A stretch of DNA of 64,000 nt from Psychrobacter sp. PL19 (GTDB lineage: Bacteria > Pseudomonadota > Gammaproteobacteria > Pseudomonadales > Moraxellaceae). The notes beneath the pieces are model-generated. The model saw only the letters and a program-made list of their open reading frames with translations. It was not told the origin of the DNA and did no database searches. This document shows, piece by piece, positions 45,353 to 54,770 of this stretch. Position 1 is the stretch's first letter, and each line of letters starts with the position of its first letter. A program made the translations under genes and the position numbers. The DNA lies in contig NZ_JAGING010000001.1 in NCBI RefSeq assembly GCF_017875835.1, forward strand, positions 1,116,001 through 1,180,000. Reading direction: 5' to 3'.

Positions 45353-45526
45353 AAGTTTGCAGCTATGATAAGACCAAATAAGAAATGAAGAAACACGTCT
45401 ATGATGACATTTGAGGTGTCTAAAGCTAGTCATTATAAAGTAAAATAGCACCACTCACATCATTAACGCCCAAACTCTAAAAACTGATCATTGTTTATAA
45501 GTCATTCACTAATTATGAGAACTATT

Positions 45527-46153
45527 ATGTCCGACATCAACGCTGCGCCGACCATGTTATCTGTAGATAGGCTTACTGACCAGTTTATAGTACAGCGTGC
45601 AGGCATAGAAGACCTTTCAGTTATCTTAGCCATTTATAATCAAACCATTGCTGGCAAACAGGCCACGGCCAACTTAGTACCAGTCACCAGTGATGAACGC
45701 GCTGCTTGGTTTGAGGACCATCTCAATAATCCTACCCGTCCAATCTATGTGGTTAAAACAGTAAACGCTATTAACCACACCGATCCAACCGATCAGATTG
45801 ACGCAATGGAGCCTACATCAATAATTATTGCTTGGGGCAGTTTTAGCGATTTATATGCGCGTACTGCCTATAACATCAGCAGTGAGATTAGTGTTTATTT
45901 GCATTACGACTATCATGGGAGAGGGCTTGGTAAGTTATTAACCCGTTGGATGCTAACGCAAGCGCCAAGCCTGGGTATTCAAAATGTGGTAGCGCTGGTC
46001 TTTGCTCACAATCAACCCAGTCTCGGTCTATTCAACAAGCTCGGCTTTGAGCAGTGGGGATATATGCCACAAGTGTGTGACATGCAAGGTTTTATCGCCG
46101 ATGTTGTTATGCTTGGCAAAGCGCTTGCTGTAGATAACAGTAACCAAATTTAG
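45527..46153 (+). CDS. GNAT family N-acetyltransferase (phosphinothricin acetyltransferase-like)
   Basis: A 208-residue GNAT enzyme. The early segment VILAIYNQTIAGKQATAN, then ISSEISVYLHYDYHGRGLGKLL with the acetyl-CoA loop (HGRGLG) and ALVFAHNQPSLGLFNKLGFEQWGYMP, resembles Pat/MnaT-type acetyltransferases that act on amino acids or herbicide-like substrates. The true substrate is unknown. The start is not certain: ATGs at 45515 and 45527 are both possible and the second is used. An insert with Asn/Thr/Asp (about residues 80-105) interrupts the usual spacing. Confidence 0.82.
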   Translation: MSDINAAPTMLSVDRLTDQFIVQRAGIEDLSVILAIYNQTIAGKQATANLVPVTSDERAAWFEDHLNNPTRPIYVVKTVNAINHTDPTDQIDAMEPTSIIIAWGSFSDLYARTAYNISSEISVYLHYDYHGRGLGKLLTRWMLTQAPSLGIQNVVALVFAHNQPSLGLFNKLGFEQWGYMPQVCDMQGFIADVVMLGKALAVDNSNQI

Positions 46154-46188
46154 CCTGTTTCAGCTCTCAAACTTTGTAGTGGCTATTT

Positions 46189-46833
46189 TTAGCCCAAAAT
46201 TTTCCATTCACCATTTATTTTCTGTAACTCATAGGTCAGTGGTACAGGCTCATTTTGGTCTTTTAGCCTCAGCTCACCAGAGATAGAGGCGCGAGTTTTA
46301 TCGCTACTATATTTGGTATCAGTAATAGTGACCCCAGCAACGGTTTGCTGAAAGGCATATTGGGTTTTGGTCAGCTCGTCCACGAAGTTTGCCATATCGA
46401 CTTTATAATAGGTCGCGGCCTGTTTGACATCGCCATAATATAAAGTATCGAGCGCTTGCTTGACAGTATCCTCAGGCGTACCTGCTTGAGTGGGATTGGA
46501 CACTAGGCTTGGCTGCTTAGTAGCCGCTGTTAATGGATTAACATTATCGCTACTAATGGCCGTTTCACTTTTATCTTCAAGGCCATCTGTTATCTGTACA
46601 CCTCTATTGTCAAGAATGCTTGCAGTGCTCTCAGCATCAGGCGCTTCTGCATCTTGAGTGGCCACTGCTGCCGTATCATTCGTATTATTCTCAACATCCA
46701 TTGCGGTCTCAGCGCTATCGTTGCCGTCATTTTTATCACTATTACTGCAACCACTTAATAGCAGTCCTACACTGAATACACCAGTAGCGATTACTATTGG
46801 TAAGCGTTGAAATGTTAACTGTTTAGTGTTCAT
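46189..46833 (-). CDS. Lipoprotein with C-terminal DUF4878-like domain
   Basis: A 214-residue protein with a lipoprotein signal peptide and LSGC lipobox (Cys at about 28). An Asp/Asn/Thr/Ala-rich linker (about 30-115) is followed by a C-terminal domain (PEDTVKQALDTLYYGDVKQAATYY to LQKINGEWKILG) that has the pattern of DUF4878/NTF2-like lumazine-type folds. Function is unknown. The ATG at 46833 is preferred, with GAGG 8 bases upstream; a TTG at 46845 also fits the frame. Confidence 0.75.
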   Translation of the reverse strand: MNTKQLTFQRLPIVIATGVFSVGLLLSGCSNSDKNDGNDSAETAMDVENNTNDTAAVATQDAEAPDAESTASILDNRGVQITDGLEDKSETAISSDNVNPLTAATKQPSLVSNPTQAGTPEDTVKQALDTLYYGDVKQAATYYKVDMANFVDELTKTQYAFQQTVAGVTITDTKYSSDKTRASISGELRLKDQNEPVPLTYELQKINGEWKILG

Positions 46834-46959
46834 ATCAAACCTCAAATTTCATTTATACATGGATAGTTAATTATGGCAACTATTAGTACCGTTAACAGTC
46901 CATTATTCATTTAAGCTTGTGCCTGTTTGGTAAAGTAGCACCACATTAATAGGAGTCAT

Positions 46960-48510
46960 TTAACCATGTTTAAGCTGGTGCGGACGAAAGCCACTGGCCA
47001 ATAACACGACGCCATAGACGGCTGCGCCAACGCTACACATAATGAGCAGCGCAACCAAACGCTGCCATTGTGCCTCGCCGGTGGGGAAGTAGGGCAGCAT
47101 CACATAAAGTACGCCGACCATGGCGCTGGTGGCCATTACAAACTGCGCAAATAGCTTCTTCCAATGGCTACCAAAACGGAAAATATCTCGTTTGTGTAAG
47201 AAATAGTATAATAGACCGGCATTAACAAAAGAAGCACCGGTAGTGGCGAGTGCTAGACCACCGTGTAGCGGAATCTCAAGTAAATAAAATATACCAATAA
47301 AAATAACGCTAAAAACCATATTAGCAAAGACTGAAATAATACCGATTTTCACTGGTGTTCTGATATCTTGACGGGCAAAAAAGGCTGGAGCGAATACTTT
47401 AATAAGCATAAAGCCTAAAATACCACCTGCCATACTACGTAGCGCAAGCGAACTCATTTGTGCATCACGCATAGTAAACTCACCGCGTAAGAACAGCGCC
47501 TGCATCAGCACATCAGAGAGCATAAACAACGCGGCGGCGGCGGGCAGACCGACCACCACAATCAGTCGCGCCGCCCAATCAATGGTCTTTTTAAAGGTGA
47601 CATCATCTTTTTGGGCTTCACTTTTTGACAAGCTCGGTAGAATAACCGTACCAATTGCCACTCCAATCAGTCCTAATGGTAGCTCACTCATACGCTCAGC
47701 AGCATATAACCAGGAAACTGAACCACCAATCATAAGCGAGGCAAATATAGTATTGAGCAGCAAGTTAATCTGAGTAACCGATACCCCAAAAATAGCAGGA
47801 AGCATCAACTTTAGGATGCGTTTGACGCCTTCATGCTGAAAGTCGATTTTAGGTAGGACCAACAGCTTTTGTTGCGACAACTGTGGCAGTTGAATCAATA
47901 ACTGTAATAAGCCAGCGATAGCCACTGCGTAGCCGAGCGCCATAATGGGCGTTTCGAACATCGGCGAGAAGACCAGCGCTGCGCCAATCATACACAGGTT
48001 TAATAATACTGGTGCAAAAGCAGGTGCTGCAAAGCGACCGTAACTTTGTAAAATACCACTGGCAAAGGCGGTCATCGAGATAAATAATAAATAAGGAAAG
48101 GTTAGGCGCAATAGTTCTGCTGTGATAGCAAACTTATCGGGCTGATCCACAAAGCCGGGCGCAAATAAAGTCACTACCCAGGGTGCCATCAACATAACCA
48201 CCACGGTAAGCATCGATAAAATTAGCAACAGTGCCCCTGAAGTGCGACTGACCAAGATCTGTACCTGTTGTAAGCTATATTTTTCTTTGTATTCGGACAA
48301 CACGGGTACAAAGGCTTGGCTGAACGCGCCTTCAGCAAATAGCCGCCGCAAAAAGTTAGGTATCTTAAAGGCGACCAAAAAGGCATCCATCAAACCGCCT
48401 GCACCAAAAACACTTAATAACACTATGTCACGTACCAATCCTAAAATACGCGACAACATGGTCATACTGCTGACCACCATGGTTGAACGAAATAACCGAC
48501 TTTTTGCCAT
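46960..48510 (-). CDS. murJ: Lipid II flippase MurJ
   Basis: A 516-residue polytopic MOP-superfamily protein with about fourteen helices. The N-terminus STMVVSSMTMLSRILGLVRDIVL, then FGAGGLMDAFLVAFKIPNFLRRLFAEGAFSQAFVPV, is a clear MurJ/MviN signature, with key Arg and Asp residues present. It flips lipid II to the periplasm for peptidoglycan assembly. It is transcribed alone; the upstream rpsT neighbour common elsewhere is not in this window. Confidence 0.95.
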   Translation of the reverse strand: MAKSRLFRSTMVVSSMTMLSRILGLVRDIVLLSVFGAGGLMDAFLVAFKIPNFLRRLFAEGAFSQAFVPVLSEYKEKYSLQQVQILVSRTSGALLLILSMLTVVVMLMAPWVVTLFAPGFVDQPDKFAITAELLRLTFPYLLFISMTAFASGILQSYGRFAAPAFAPVLLNLCMIGAALVFSPMFETPIMALGYAVAIAGLLQLLIQLPQLSQQKLLVLPKIDFQHEGVKRILKLMLPAIFGVSVTQINLLLNTIFASLMIGGSVSWLYAAERMSELPLGLIGVAIGTVILPSLSKSEAQKDDVTFKKTIDWAARLIVVVGLPAAAALFMLSDVLMQALFLRGEFTMRDAQMSSLALRSMAGGILGFMLIKVFAPAFFARQDIRTPVKIGIISVFANMVFSVIFIGIFYLLEIPLHGGLALATTGASFVNAGLLYYFLHKRDIFRFGSHWKKLFAQFVMATSAMVGVLYVMLPYFPTGEAQWQRLVALLIMCSVGAAVYGVVLLASGFRPHQLKHG

Positions 48511-48676
48511 GAGAACCTATTGTGCCTATTGGTTTGCTAAGTTATCTATTAACTTACTAAGGTCAAAAAAAACTGACGGATTATAGCATTTTCGTAGCAC
48601 ATATAAATGGATTGGATGTGGAATGTGAGGCGTTGATAACAGTTTATAAGCTGGCTATATAATTCTGTCTTTTGAT

Positions 48677-49276
48677 CTAAGACAATAATGTGGCAACAGT
48701 CTCACGCAACCGCGCCCATTCAAAATAATCACCCGGATCGGTCTTGCGACCAGGGGCGATATCGCTATGACCAGTTAAATGTCGGCGGGTTTTAGGATAG
48801 GCGTCATATAAGGCTGCGACCACTTGCCCCAGCATCTCATATTGCAACGCTGTAAATGGCACAAAATCTGAGCCTTCAAGCTCAATACCAATGCTATAAT
48901 CATTACACTCAGAACGGCCAAGGTAGCTGGATCTCCCTGCATGCCATGCGCGTTCATTAAAGTCTACAAATTGAGTAATGGCCCCATCACGCTCAATGAA
49001 TAGATGCGCCGAAACTTCTGCGCCCTCAATAGTTTGAAAATATGGATGCGCCTGCCAGTCTAATTGATTGGTAAATAATGCTTTAACATAGTGCAAGCCA
49101 TTAGCATCGCATGCGCCAAACTCATTGGGTGGTAAGCTGATATTATGAATGACGATAGCGTTGATATTTATACCATCAGGACGTGCATTATTATTTTTTG
49201 AACACAGCCATGTAGCTGATGATAGGCGGCCGTTATTAATAGTCATTAATGGAGCAAGCTGCGACGATATTGGCAT
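48677..49276 (-). CDS. ampD: 1,6-anhydro-N-acetylmuramyl-L-alanine amidase AmpD
   Basis: A 199-residue cytoplasmic N-acetylmuramoyl-L-alanine amidase. Zinc ligands are visible in IVIHNISLPP, AWHAGRS and LTGHSDIAPGRKTDPGDYFEW (His plus the D of KTDPG), with the SIGIELEGSDF catalytic Glu region. It removes the stem peptide from anhydromuropeptides made by lytic transglycosylases such as the Slt at 38.7 kb, and in many species controls ampC. No signal peptide is seen, which fits AmpD rather than periplasmic AmiD. The short N-terminal extension is not conserved. Confidence 0.93.
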   Translation of the reverse strand: MPISSQLAPLMTINNGRLSSATWLCSKNNNARPDGININAIVIHNISLPPNEFGACDANGLHYVKALFTNQLDWQAHPYFQTIEGAEVSAHLFIERDGAITQFVDFNERAWHAGRSSYLGRSECNDYSIGIELEGSDFVPFTALQYEMLGQVVAALYDAYPKTRRHLTGHSDIAPGRKTDPGDYFEWARLRETVATLLS

Positions 49277-49382
49277 AATATTCTCTGTTCAGTTTGTTAA
49301 TCAGTTTGTTAATCAGTTGGCGCTGTATAGTGTGCGTTTTTTATAATAAGCGTACAAATAATAAAGCGGGAGGTTTTATATT

Positions 49383-51572
49383 ATGTTCATAAACTCTAAA
49401 ATTTCTAACTCTATTGCTATAGATTGTACGCGAAGAGAAATAAGCTCGCGAGCGCGTTTGCCACTGGCTATTACCGGGCTACTCTTGACTGCGCAAGCAC
49501 AGGCATTTTTACCCACACCGCTATCGATTGTGACCACGGGCGAGTTAGCACCTAGCTCACAGACAGCGGTAGCAATAAACCCACAGACTCCCATAGCATC
49601 GGCGCTTAGCCAAAATGATAGTAGCAGTGACAATAGTGTCAGTGCTAATAGTAATAACAATAATAACAACGATGCAACCTTAGTACAAAATGCTGAGGCT
49701 GAACAGTTACTGATGACATGGCGCCAACAAGTACAAGCAGACAACCTTGCACAGCACACCACATGGCGACGGTTACTGTATTTTCTTGACGATAAAAAAA
49801 GTCTTTTTGCTCAGGGTGAGTCTAAAAGTCTAGTCGATAATAAAAATTTCTTTTTGAGTGCGAATGGACAGCAAGATTCAGGTGCTGAGCTCGACGCCAT
49901 GCTAGTCGCACTTACTAAAGAAGTGACCCTGTCTGCTGCAAAGAAAAATAGTAATAGCAAAATCCCAACGGTCTCTAATAACTCAGTATTGTGTCGTTTT
50001 CCCGCGCGGGTACAGTGGTTGACAGAACAATTACCAATTGATAACTCACGCCTGCAGGCTAAGTGTCCAGCGCTTGATAACTGGATGGCAACTCTAGCAC
50101 CTGAGCAGCTGTCAGTTATGTTTGCCCAAGAGTATTTAGATAATCCGTTGTCCGCTTTTGCTCATACGCTATTGCGTATTGATTCAAAGACCAGTGCTGC
50201 TGATTCCAACCAAATTCATCATGCGTATGCACTTAACGATACCGTCGATGGTGACCCTGATGACAGCTTTGTAATCTATGCTATTAAGTCGATGACCGGC
50301 CGCTATAACAATAAGATAGAAATTGACCCTTATCCAAAAAAGCTGGCCAAATATCTGCAAGATGATGAGCGTGATGCGTGGACCTATCAGTTGGCATTGA
50401 CCCCAGCGGAAGTACAACAAGTGATGTCTCATGTTTGGGAAACTAAAGAGTTGTCGTTGCCGTATTACTTCACCACTGATAATTGTGCTTCTGAAATTCT
50501 ACGCTTAATTGATGTGGTGCGTCCCAAGAAACACTTATTAAGTCAGCTGCCTTATGCAGTTGTTCCCTCTGACGTTGTCCAATTACTCGCCGATGAAAAG
50601 CTCTTAGCAAATACTCGCTATACGCCAGCTGATAATACTCTTCGTCAAGCGCAGCTCAATGATGCCAAACAGTCTCGCAAGCAACTTAGTTATCGAAACA
50701 CTGGGCAAGATACTTTTAATGACATTAAATCAGCACAAATTAATCCAGCTTCCAGTATATCAGCCGATGGACAATCGCTCCTGCCCATAACTATCGCTGT
50801 CGCTGATAATAATCCGTTAGACCGTCAATCTCTACAGAATGGTCATATTGGGGTTGGTCAGCGCGGTGATAACCGCTATATCGATGTTGGGTTGCGAGCG
50901 GGGTATCATGATAGCCTTGATCGCCCGACAGGCTTTCCTCAGTTTTTTAATTTAGAAGGGCTGGCGGCAACGCTACGCTTGTATGATACCGATGACCGCG
51001 ATAATGCTCAGCAGCCAAGCAGTGTGGTCTTGCAGAATTTTACTTTAATCCGTGGCCGTTCCTTCAATCCAGTGAACTCGGCTAAAAAAGGTAAAACATG
51101 GGGTGTGAGTATTGAGGCAACTCGTGTTAATGACGGCTCACAACAAGACGGCACTGACCACTTGGTAGGCAGCATGACCTATGAGACTGGTAAGTCGTGG
51201 GCATTTGGCACACCGCGGGCGCAGACAGGTGAGATGCCACCGCAGCTATGCTATGCGTTAGCAACGGGTGCGACGCAAGCAGGACGCGGTATTAATAAAG
51301 GCGTTCGCGTTGGTGCAGGGGTAAATGCGGGTTGCCGCTATCAAATTAACAATCAGTTACGCGCGCAAGCTGAATTGCAATTGCCGTATTGGTATCATGG
51401 CGGTAGTGACGAGCCTGATGTTCGGGGTCATTATTGGCAGCCCGTTACCACCCTTGGGCTACAATATGATATTGATAAAAAACAAGCACTACGTCTTAAT
51501 GCCAGCTATGACTGGCAAGATCGGGTCGATGCTAATGACGATATACAGCTTTCATATAGGCGTTATTTCTAA
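49383..51572 (+). CDS. DUF4105 (Lnb-like) envelope protein with C-terminal barrel-like domain
   Basis: A 729-residue exported protein with a signal peptide ending AQAQAFLP (about residues 26-41). After an Asn/Ser-rich spacer (about 65-95) comes a region with KSMTGRYNNKIEIDPYPKKLAKYLQD and LPYYFTTDNCASEILRLIDVVRP, the Cys-containing DUF4105/Lnb N-terminal domain pattern. The last 250 residues alternate short hydrophobic strands and end in YRRYF, a terminal aromatic typical of outer-membrane beta barrels. Bdellovibrio Lnb is linked to lipoprotein acylation, but that role here is unproven. GGGAGG precedes the ATG. Confidence 0.8.
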   Translation: MFINSKISNSIAIDCTRREISSRARLPLAITGLLLTAQAQAFLPTPLSIVTTGELAPSSQTAVAINPQTPIASALSQNDSSSDNSVSANSNNNNNNDATLVQNAEAEQLLMTWRQQVQADNLAQHTTWRRLLYFLDDKKSLFAQGESKSLVDNKNFFLSANGQQDSGAELDAMLVALTKEVTLSAAKKNSNSKIPTVSNNSVLCRFPARVQWLTEQLPIDNSRLQAKCPALDNWMATLAPEQLSVMFAQEYLDNPLSAFAHTLLRIDSKTSAADSNQIHHAYALNDTVDGDPDDSFVIYAIKSMTGRYNNKIEIDPYPKKLAKYLQDDERDAWTYQLALTPAEVQQVMSHVWETKELSLPYYFTTDNCASEILRLIDVVRPKKHLLSQLPYAVVPSDVVQLLADEKLLANTRYTPADNTLRQAQLNDAKQSRKQLSYRNTGQDTFNDIKSAQINPASSISADGQSLLPITIAVADNNPLDRQSLQNGHIGVGQRGDNRYIDVGLRAGYHDSLDRPTGFPQFFNLEGLAATLRLYDTDDRDNAQQPSSVVLQNFTLIRGRSFNPVNSAKKGKTWGVSIEATRVNDGSQQDGTDHLVGSMTYETGKSWAFGTPRAQTGEMPPQLCYALATGATQAGRGINKGVRVGAGVNAGCRYQINNQLRAQAELQLPYWYHGGSDEPDVRGHYWQPVTTLGLQYDIDKKQALRLNASYDWQDRVDANDDIQLSYRRYF

Positions 51573-51606
51573 TAGGCATTATTTCTAATAGGCGCTATTT
51601 CTAATA
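51559..51606. repeat. 16-bp tandem repeat spanning a stop codon
   Basis: Three units of GGCGTTATTTCTAATA; the first contains the last codons and stop of the DUF4105 gene, so the array arose by duplicating the gene's 3' tip. The following AGTGTTAC looks like a fourth decayed unit. Confidence 0.85.
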
Positions 51607-51808
51607 AGTGTTACTTTTAGGTAGTTTAAAATTGTTCTGAGTACTTTCAAATGAGGATATGAATGCTTAACCATTATTCTCAGTCATAACTATAACTATA
51701 TTCTCAGTCATAATCATAACTACTAAAAAATAGCTAATAAAGTCAGCCACTAACAAAAAATATTTACGACTAAAAACCACTAAATATAATTATAACTAAG
51801 GATGATTT

Positions 51809-52648
51809 ATGGCCACTCAGAAATTACTTATTATTGGTCAAGGCGATATTGGTCTACCAGTAACTAACATGCTTGCCCAAGATAATTTGCCAGTTACCGG
51901 ACTTGCGCGTAGTGCACGTGAACATTACGCATTGGACGATAAAGCGGACTTTATGCAGGCTGATGCGTCGACGCTCACCGCCGAGCAGTTAAAAGCTTTT
52001 ACTGGTATTGCTATTATCGTTACCCCTGACGAGTACTCAACCAGTGGCTATAACGACAGTTATTTGAGTATTTGTCAGCACCTAGCAACGCTTAGTGATA
52101 CGTTAGAAACCCTTGAGCGGGTGGTGTTTATTTCTTCAACGGGTATTTATGGTCAAGACAACGGCGAATGGATTGATGAGTCTACCGCGCCTATTATGCC
52201 TAAGCGCGAAGCATCACGAGTGATACGTCAAGCAGAACAAGCGTTGCAACAAGGGTTCGGTGATAAGGCGATTATCATTCGCTCCAGTGGTATTTATGGG
52301 TGTGAGCGTTTGATGCGTCTACGTAAAGCTAAGGAAGGGCAAAAAGACCCCATTGCCGCCGAGAGCTGGAGCAATCGAATTATGGATCGCGATCTAGTAA
52401 ATGTTATTACCAAAGTGTTAACGATTGAGGCACCGAAGCCCCTTTACATTGCCACGGATTATCTGCCAGTTACCACGCTTGAATTGACTACTTGGCTCAG
52501 TAAGCAGGTAGGAGAGACGCCACCAGAGGCTGATAATGAAAAAACGTCTGTGACTGGTAAGCGTTTACACAGCAATATTCCATTAGCTTGGCTCAATTAT
52601 CCTGATTGGCAGGCCGGTTATCGTGATATCTTACAGCAGCAACAGTGA
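51809..52648 (+). CDS. NAD(P)-dependent epimerase/dehydratase-like protein (YeeZ-like)
   Basis: A 279-residue atypical SDR. The start LLIIGQGDIGLPVTNML has a nucleotide-binding glycine pattern (GxGxxG), VVFISSTGIYGQDNGEWIDE carries the SSTGxYG segment and the Arg/Ser-rich IIRSSGIYGCERLMRLRK segment follows. Such proteins resemble YeeZ and nucleoside-sugar epimerases, but the catalytic YxxxK is not obvious, so the reaction is unknown. It sits between the DUF4105 gene and an unknown gene. Confidence 0.78.
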   Translation: MATQKLLIIGQGDIGLPVTNMLAQDNLPVTGLARSAREHYALDDKADFMQADASTLTAEQLKAFTGIAIIVTPDEYSTSGYNDSYLSICQHLATLSDTLETLERVVFISSTGIYGQDNGEWIDESTAPIMPKREASRVIRQAEQALQQGFGDKAIIIRSSGIYGCERLMRLRKAKEGQKDPIAAESWSNRIMDRDLVNVITKVLTIEAPKPLYIATDYLPVTTLELTTWLSKQVGETPPEADNEKTSVTGKRLHSNIPLAWLNYPDWQAGYRDILQQQQ

Positions 52649-52670
52649 GACTAGGTAGTTAACAGCAAAT

Positions 52671-52720
52671 AAAATGGATAGCTTGCTAGCCACACTTGTT
52701 AGCCACACTGCATCCATTTT
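52671..52720 (+). terminator. Possible terminator-like stem-loop
   Basis: The stem AAAATGGAT / ATCCATTTT encloses a 32-base loop that itself contains a near-repeat of TAGCCACACT. It is too large and T-poor to be a confident terminator. Confidence 0.4.
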
Positions 52721-52812
52721 AAAATGAATGGTCTATAGCGCAGTATTATCAGTCATCCTGATGCTGCTGTAATGTGGGTTGTTTTTTTGACTTTTACTTT
52801 ATTAGTCCGATT

Positions 52813-52864
52813 TTTCAGTACTGCCTTTCAGCACTGCCTTTTAGCGCTACCTTTCAGCATTATC
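52813..52864. repeat. 13-bp tandem repeat, four units
   Basis: Four degenerate units of TTTCAGCACTGCC lie end to end, about 50 bp before the start of the next gene. Confidence 0.8.
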
Positions 52865-52912
52865 TTTTAAAGTTATGCTTTGATTATATATTTTATTGCC
52901 TATGGAGATTTC

Positions 52913-53881
52913 ATGACCCAACCATTTACTTCTGACGATCGTTTATCTAACGCCCTCTTATTGTCAGGGCAGGGTAAAGGTGCAGAAGACAGCGTTGGGC
53001 AATTATCTAACCTGCCGGACACCGAGCAGCCTGCTATTGTGCATCCTAATTTTGATCCCAACCAAACGCCTATTGATCCTGCTCGTCCGCTGCAAGATAT
53101 TCCGGAGCCGGCACGCCGCACTAACAGTCAATTGCGTCGTCTTTATGGTAAATCTGTGCATTTTTCTCAGCCGAATGAACATTCACTTTCTAAGTGGCGA
53201 CTGATTGGTTCTGAGGCGTTGGCTGAGCATCTAGCGCTGCTCAGTGCGGCAAAGCTGATGACGTTGCCCGATAGCTTTTATCATAATTACAGCGACCAGC
53301 CATTATCATCTTCACTTGAATCCCTGACGCTACTAGATATGGCGGATATTCAGCGCGCGATTGGCCATTATCCTACTCTTAACCGTTATGGTTTTGTGGT
53401 ATCTGAGAGCAAGGTTAATGCCAGAGCCCATAAACTGCAAAAAACAATTTATAGCCACGACCCTGATGAGCTGCTTAGTAGTATCTATGCTGATGATTGG
53501 CAAGTTGTTTTGCAGCCACAGCAGTTTGAAACGGGTGAGGGTAGTTTGGCAACCGATATTATGGCCTGTAGCGTAGCCGTTCATGTGCTAAAGCAATGCC
53601 AGACCCGTAAAAGCATCAATCATAGTTATAGCGCGGCACAAATTTGTGAGTACGTTCGCAGCTATCTGCTCAGCCAATTGTCTATAGCACCTATGCATCG
53701 CAATCAGTATCGACAAATCCGGCTCTTTGCAGGGCATATCATTGTTGCTGCTTATCATTTGGGTTGGAGTATTCAAGTGGGTGCCGACGAAGAGTGTCAT
53801 TTTAATCTCTCATCACGTTGTGGTCTGCTGACTCGCTATGCCAATATGCCCGATTATCATATCAATGGTTGGTCAAGCTGA
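52913..53881 (+). CDS. Conserved-looking protein of unknown function
   Basis: A 322-residue soluble protein I do not recognise. It is rich in short helices and has a stretch with QLRRLYGKSVHFSQPNEHS (about residues 76-94), an IGHYPTLNRYGFVV segment and a C-terminal region with several His and Tyr (QYRQIRLFAGHIIVAAYHLGW, then ECHFNLSSRCGLLTRY). No signal peptide, membrane helix or clear catalytic motif is visible. The ATG at 52913 has TGGAGA upstream; the open frame starts earlier at 52880 but with no ribosome site. It is 62 bp upstream of pyrE and may be co-transcribed. Confidence 0.7.
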   Translation: MTQPFTSDDRLSNALLLSGQGKGAEDSVGQLSNLPDTEQPAIVHPNFDPNQTPIDPARPLQDIPEPARRTNSQLRRLYGKSVHFSQPNEHSLSKWRLIGSEALAEHLALLSAAKLMTLPDSFYHNYSDQPLSSSLESLTLLDMADIQRAIGHYPTLNRYGFVVSESKVNARAHKLQKTIYSHDPDELLSSIYADDWQVVLQPQQFETGEGSLATDIMACSVAVHVLKQCQTRKSINHSYSAAQICEYVRSYLLSQLSIAPMHRNQYRQIRLFAGHIIVAAYHLGWSIQVGADEECHFNLSSRCGLLTRYANMPDYHINGWSS

Positions 53882-53943
53882 ACAATAATGCGTACAATAA
53901 TGCAAATTTTTGTTGATAAACTTTTTGTTTATAAGGACGCGTC

Positions 53944-54666
53944 ATGCACACCGTTTCATTTTCATCTCAGAACTTTTCATCGCACGATTTTATTCAGTTA
54001 GCCTTAGATAACAAGGTGCTTAAGTTTGGCGATTTTGTTCTGAAGTCTGGACGTATTAGTCCTTATTTCTTTAATGCAGGCTTACTGGCGACCGGTGAAA
54101 TGTTGTCACTATTGGCACGCGGTTATGCTGAAGCGTTAGCGGCGCAAATGGCTGTTAATAATGATGCTAGTGGCAATGATAAAAGCCTTTCTGATAATCA
54201 GGAGTTAGTTATTTTTGGTGCCGCCTACAAAGGCATTCCATTTGTCGCTGCAACTGCACAAGCGTTATGGCTACATCATGGTATCAATGCCAAATGGGGT
54301 TATAATCGTAAAGAAGTCAAAACCCATGGTGAAGGTGGTAATTTAGTCGGTGCCGATGTCAGCGGTAAGTCGGTATGGATACTTGATGACGTTATCACTG
54401 CGGGCACGGCTATGCGCGAAGTGGTCGATATTTTAGAGCAGGCAGGTGCCAGTGTGGCAGGTATCATCGTCGCCCTTGATCGTAAAGAAAAAGGCCAAGC
54501 GGAGTATTCTGCTATTCAAGAGCTGGCGACTAATCTACGTACACCAGTACGTGCGCTCGTTGATATGGATGATCTAATTGGTTATCTGGCCAATGAAAAT
54601 AGCCAATATAAAAACCCTACCCAGCTTGCAAGAATGCAGCATTATCGTGCGCAGTATGGTGTATAA
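53944..54666 (+). CDS. pyrE: Orotate phosphoribosyltransferase
   Basis: A 240-residue enzyme that forms orotidine 5'-phosphate from orotate and PRPP. The start FIQLALDNKVLKFGDFVLKSGRISPYFFNAGL, the EVKTHGEGGNLVG loop and the PRPP motif VWILDDVITAGTAMRE (about residues 144-159) are diagnostic. An Asn/Asp/Ser-rich insert of about 15 residues (about 74-88) lengthens it. AAGGACG lies before the ATG. Confidence 0.95.
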   Translation: MHTVSFSSQNFSSHDFIQLALDNKVLKFGDFVLKSGRISPYFFNAGLLATGEMLSLLARGYAEALAAQMAVNNDASGNDKSLSDNQELVIFGAAYKGIPFVAATAQALWLHHGINAKWGYNRKEVKTHGEGGNLVGADVSGKSVWILDDVITAGTAMREVVDILEQAGASVAGIIVALDRKEKGQAEYSAIQELATNLRTPVRALVDMDDLIGYLANENSQYKNPTQLARMQHYRAQYGV

Positions 54667-54770
54667 CCTGCGACCAGATTTTAATATGTTGCCGGCATTT
54701 TTTCTATAAAGTGAATATCAATAACGACATCAATATTAATAACAACTCCATCAATTAAGCGAGTCTTATC

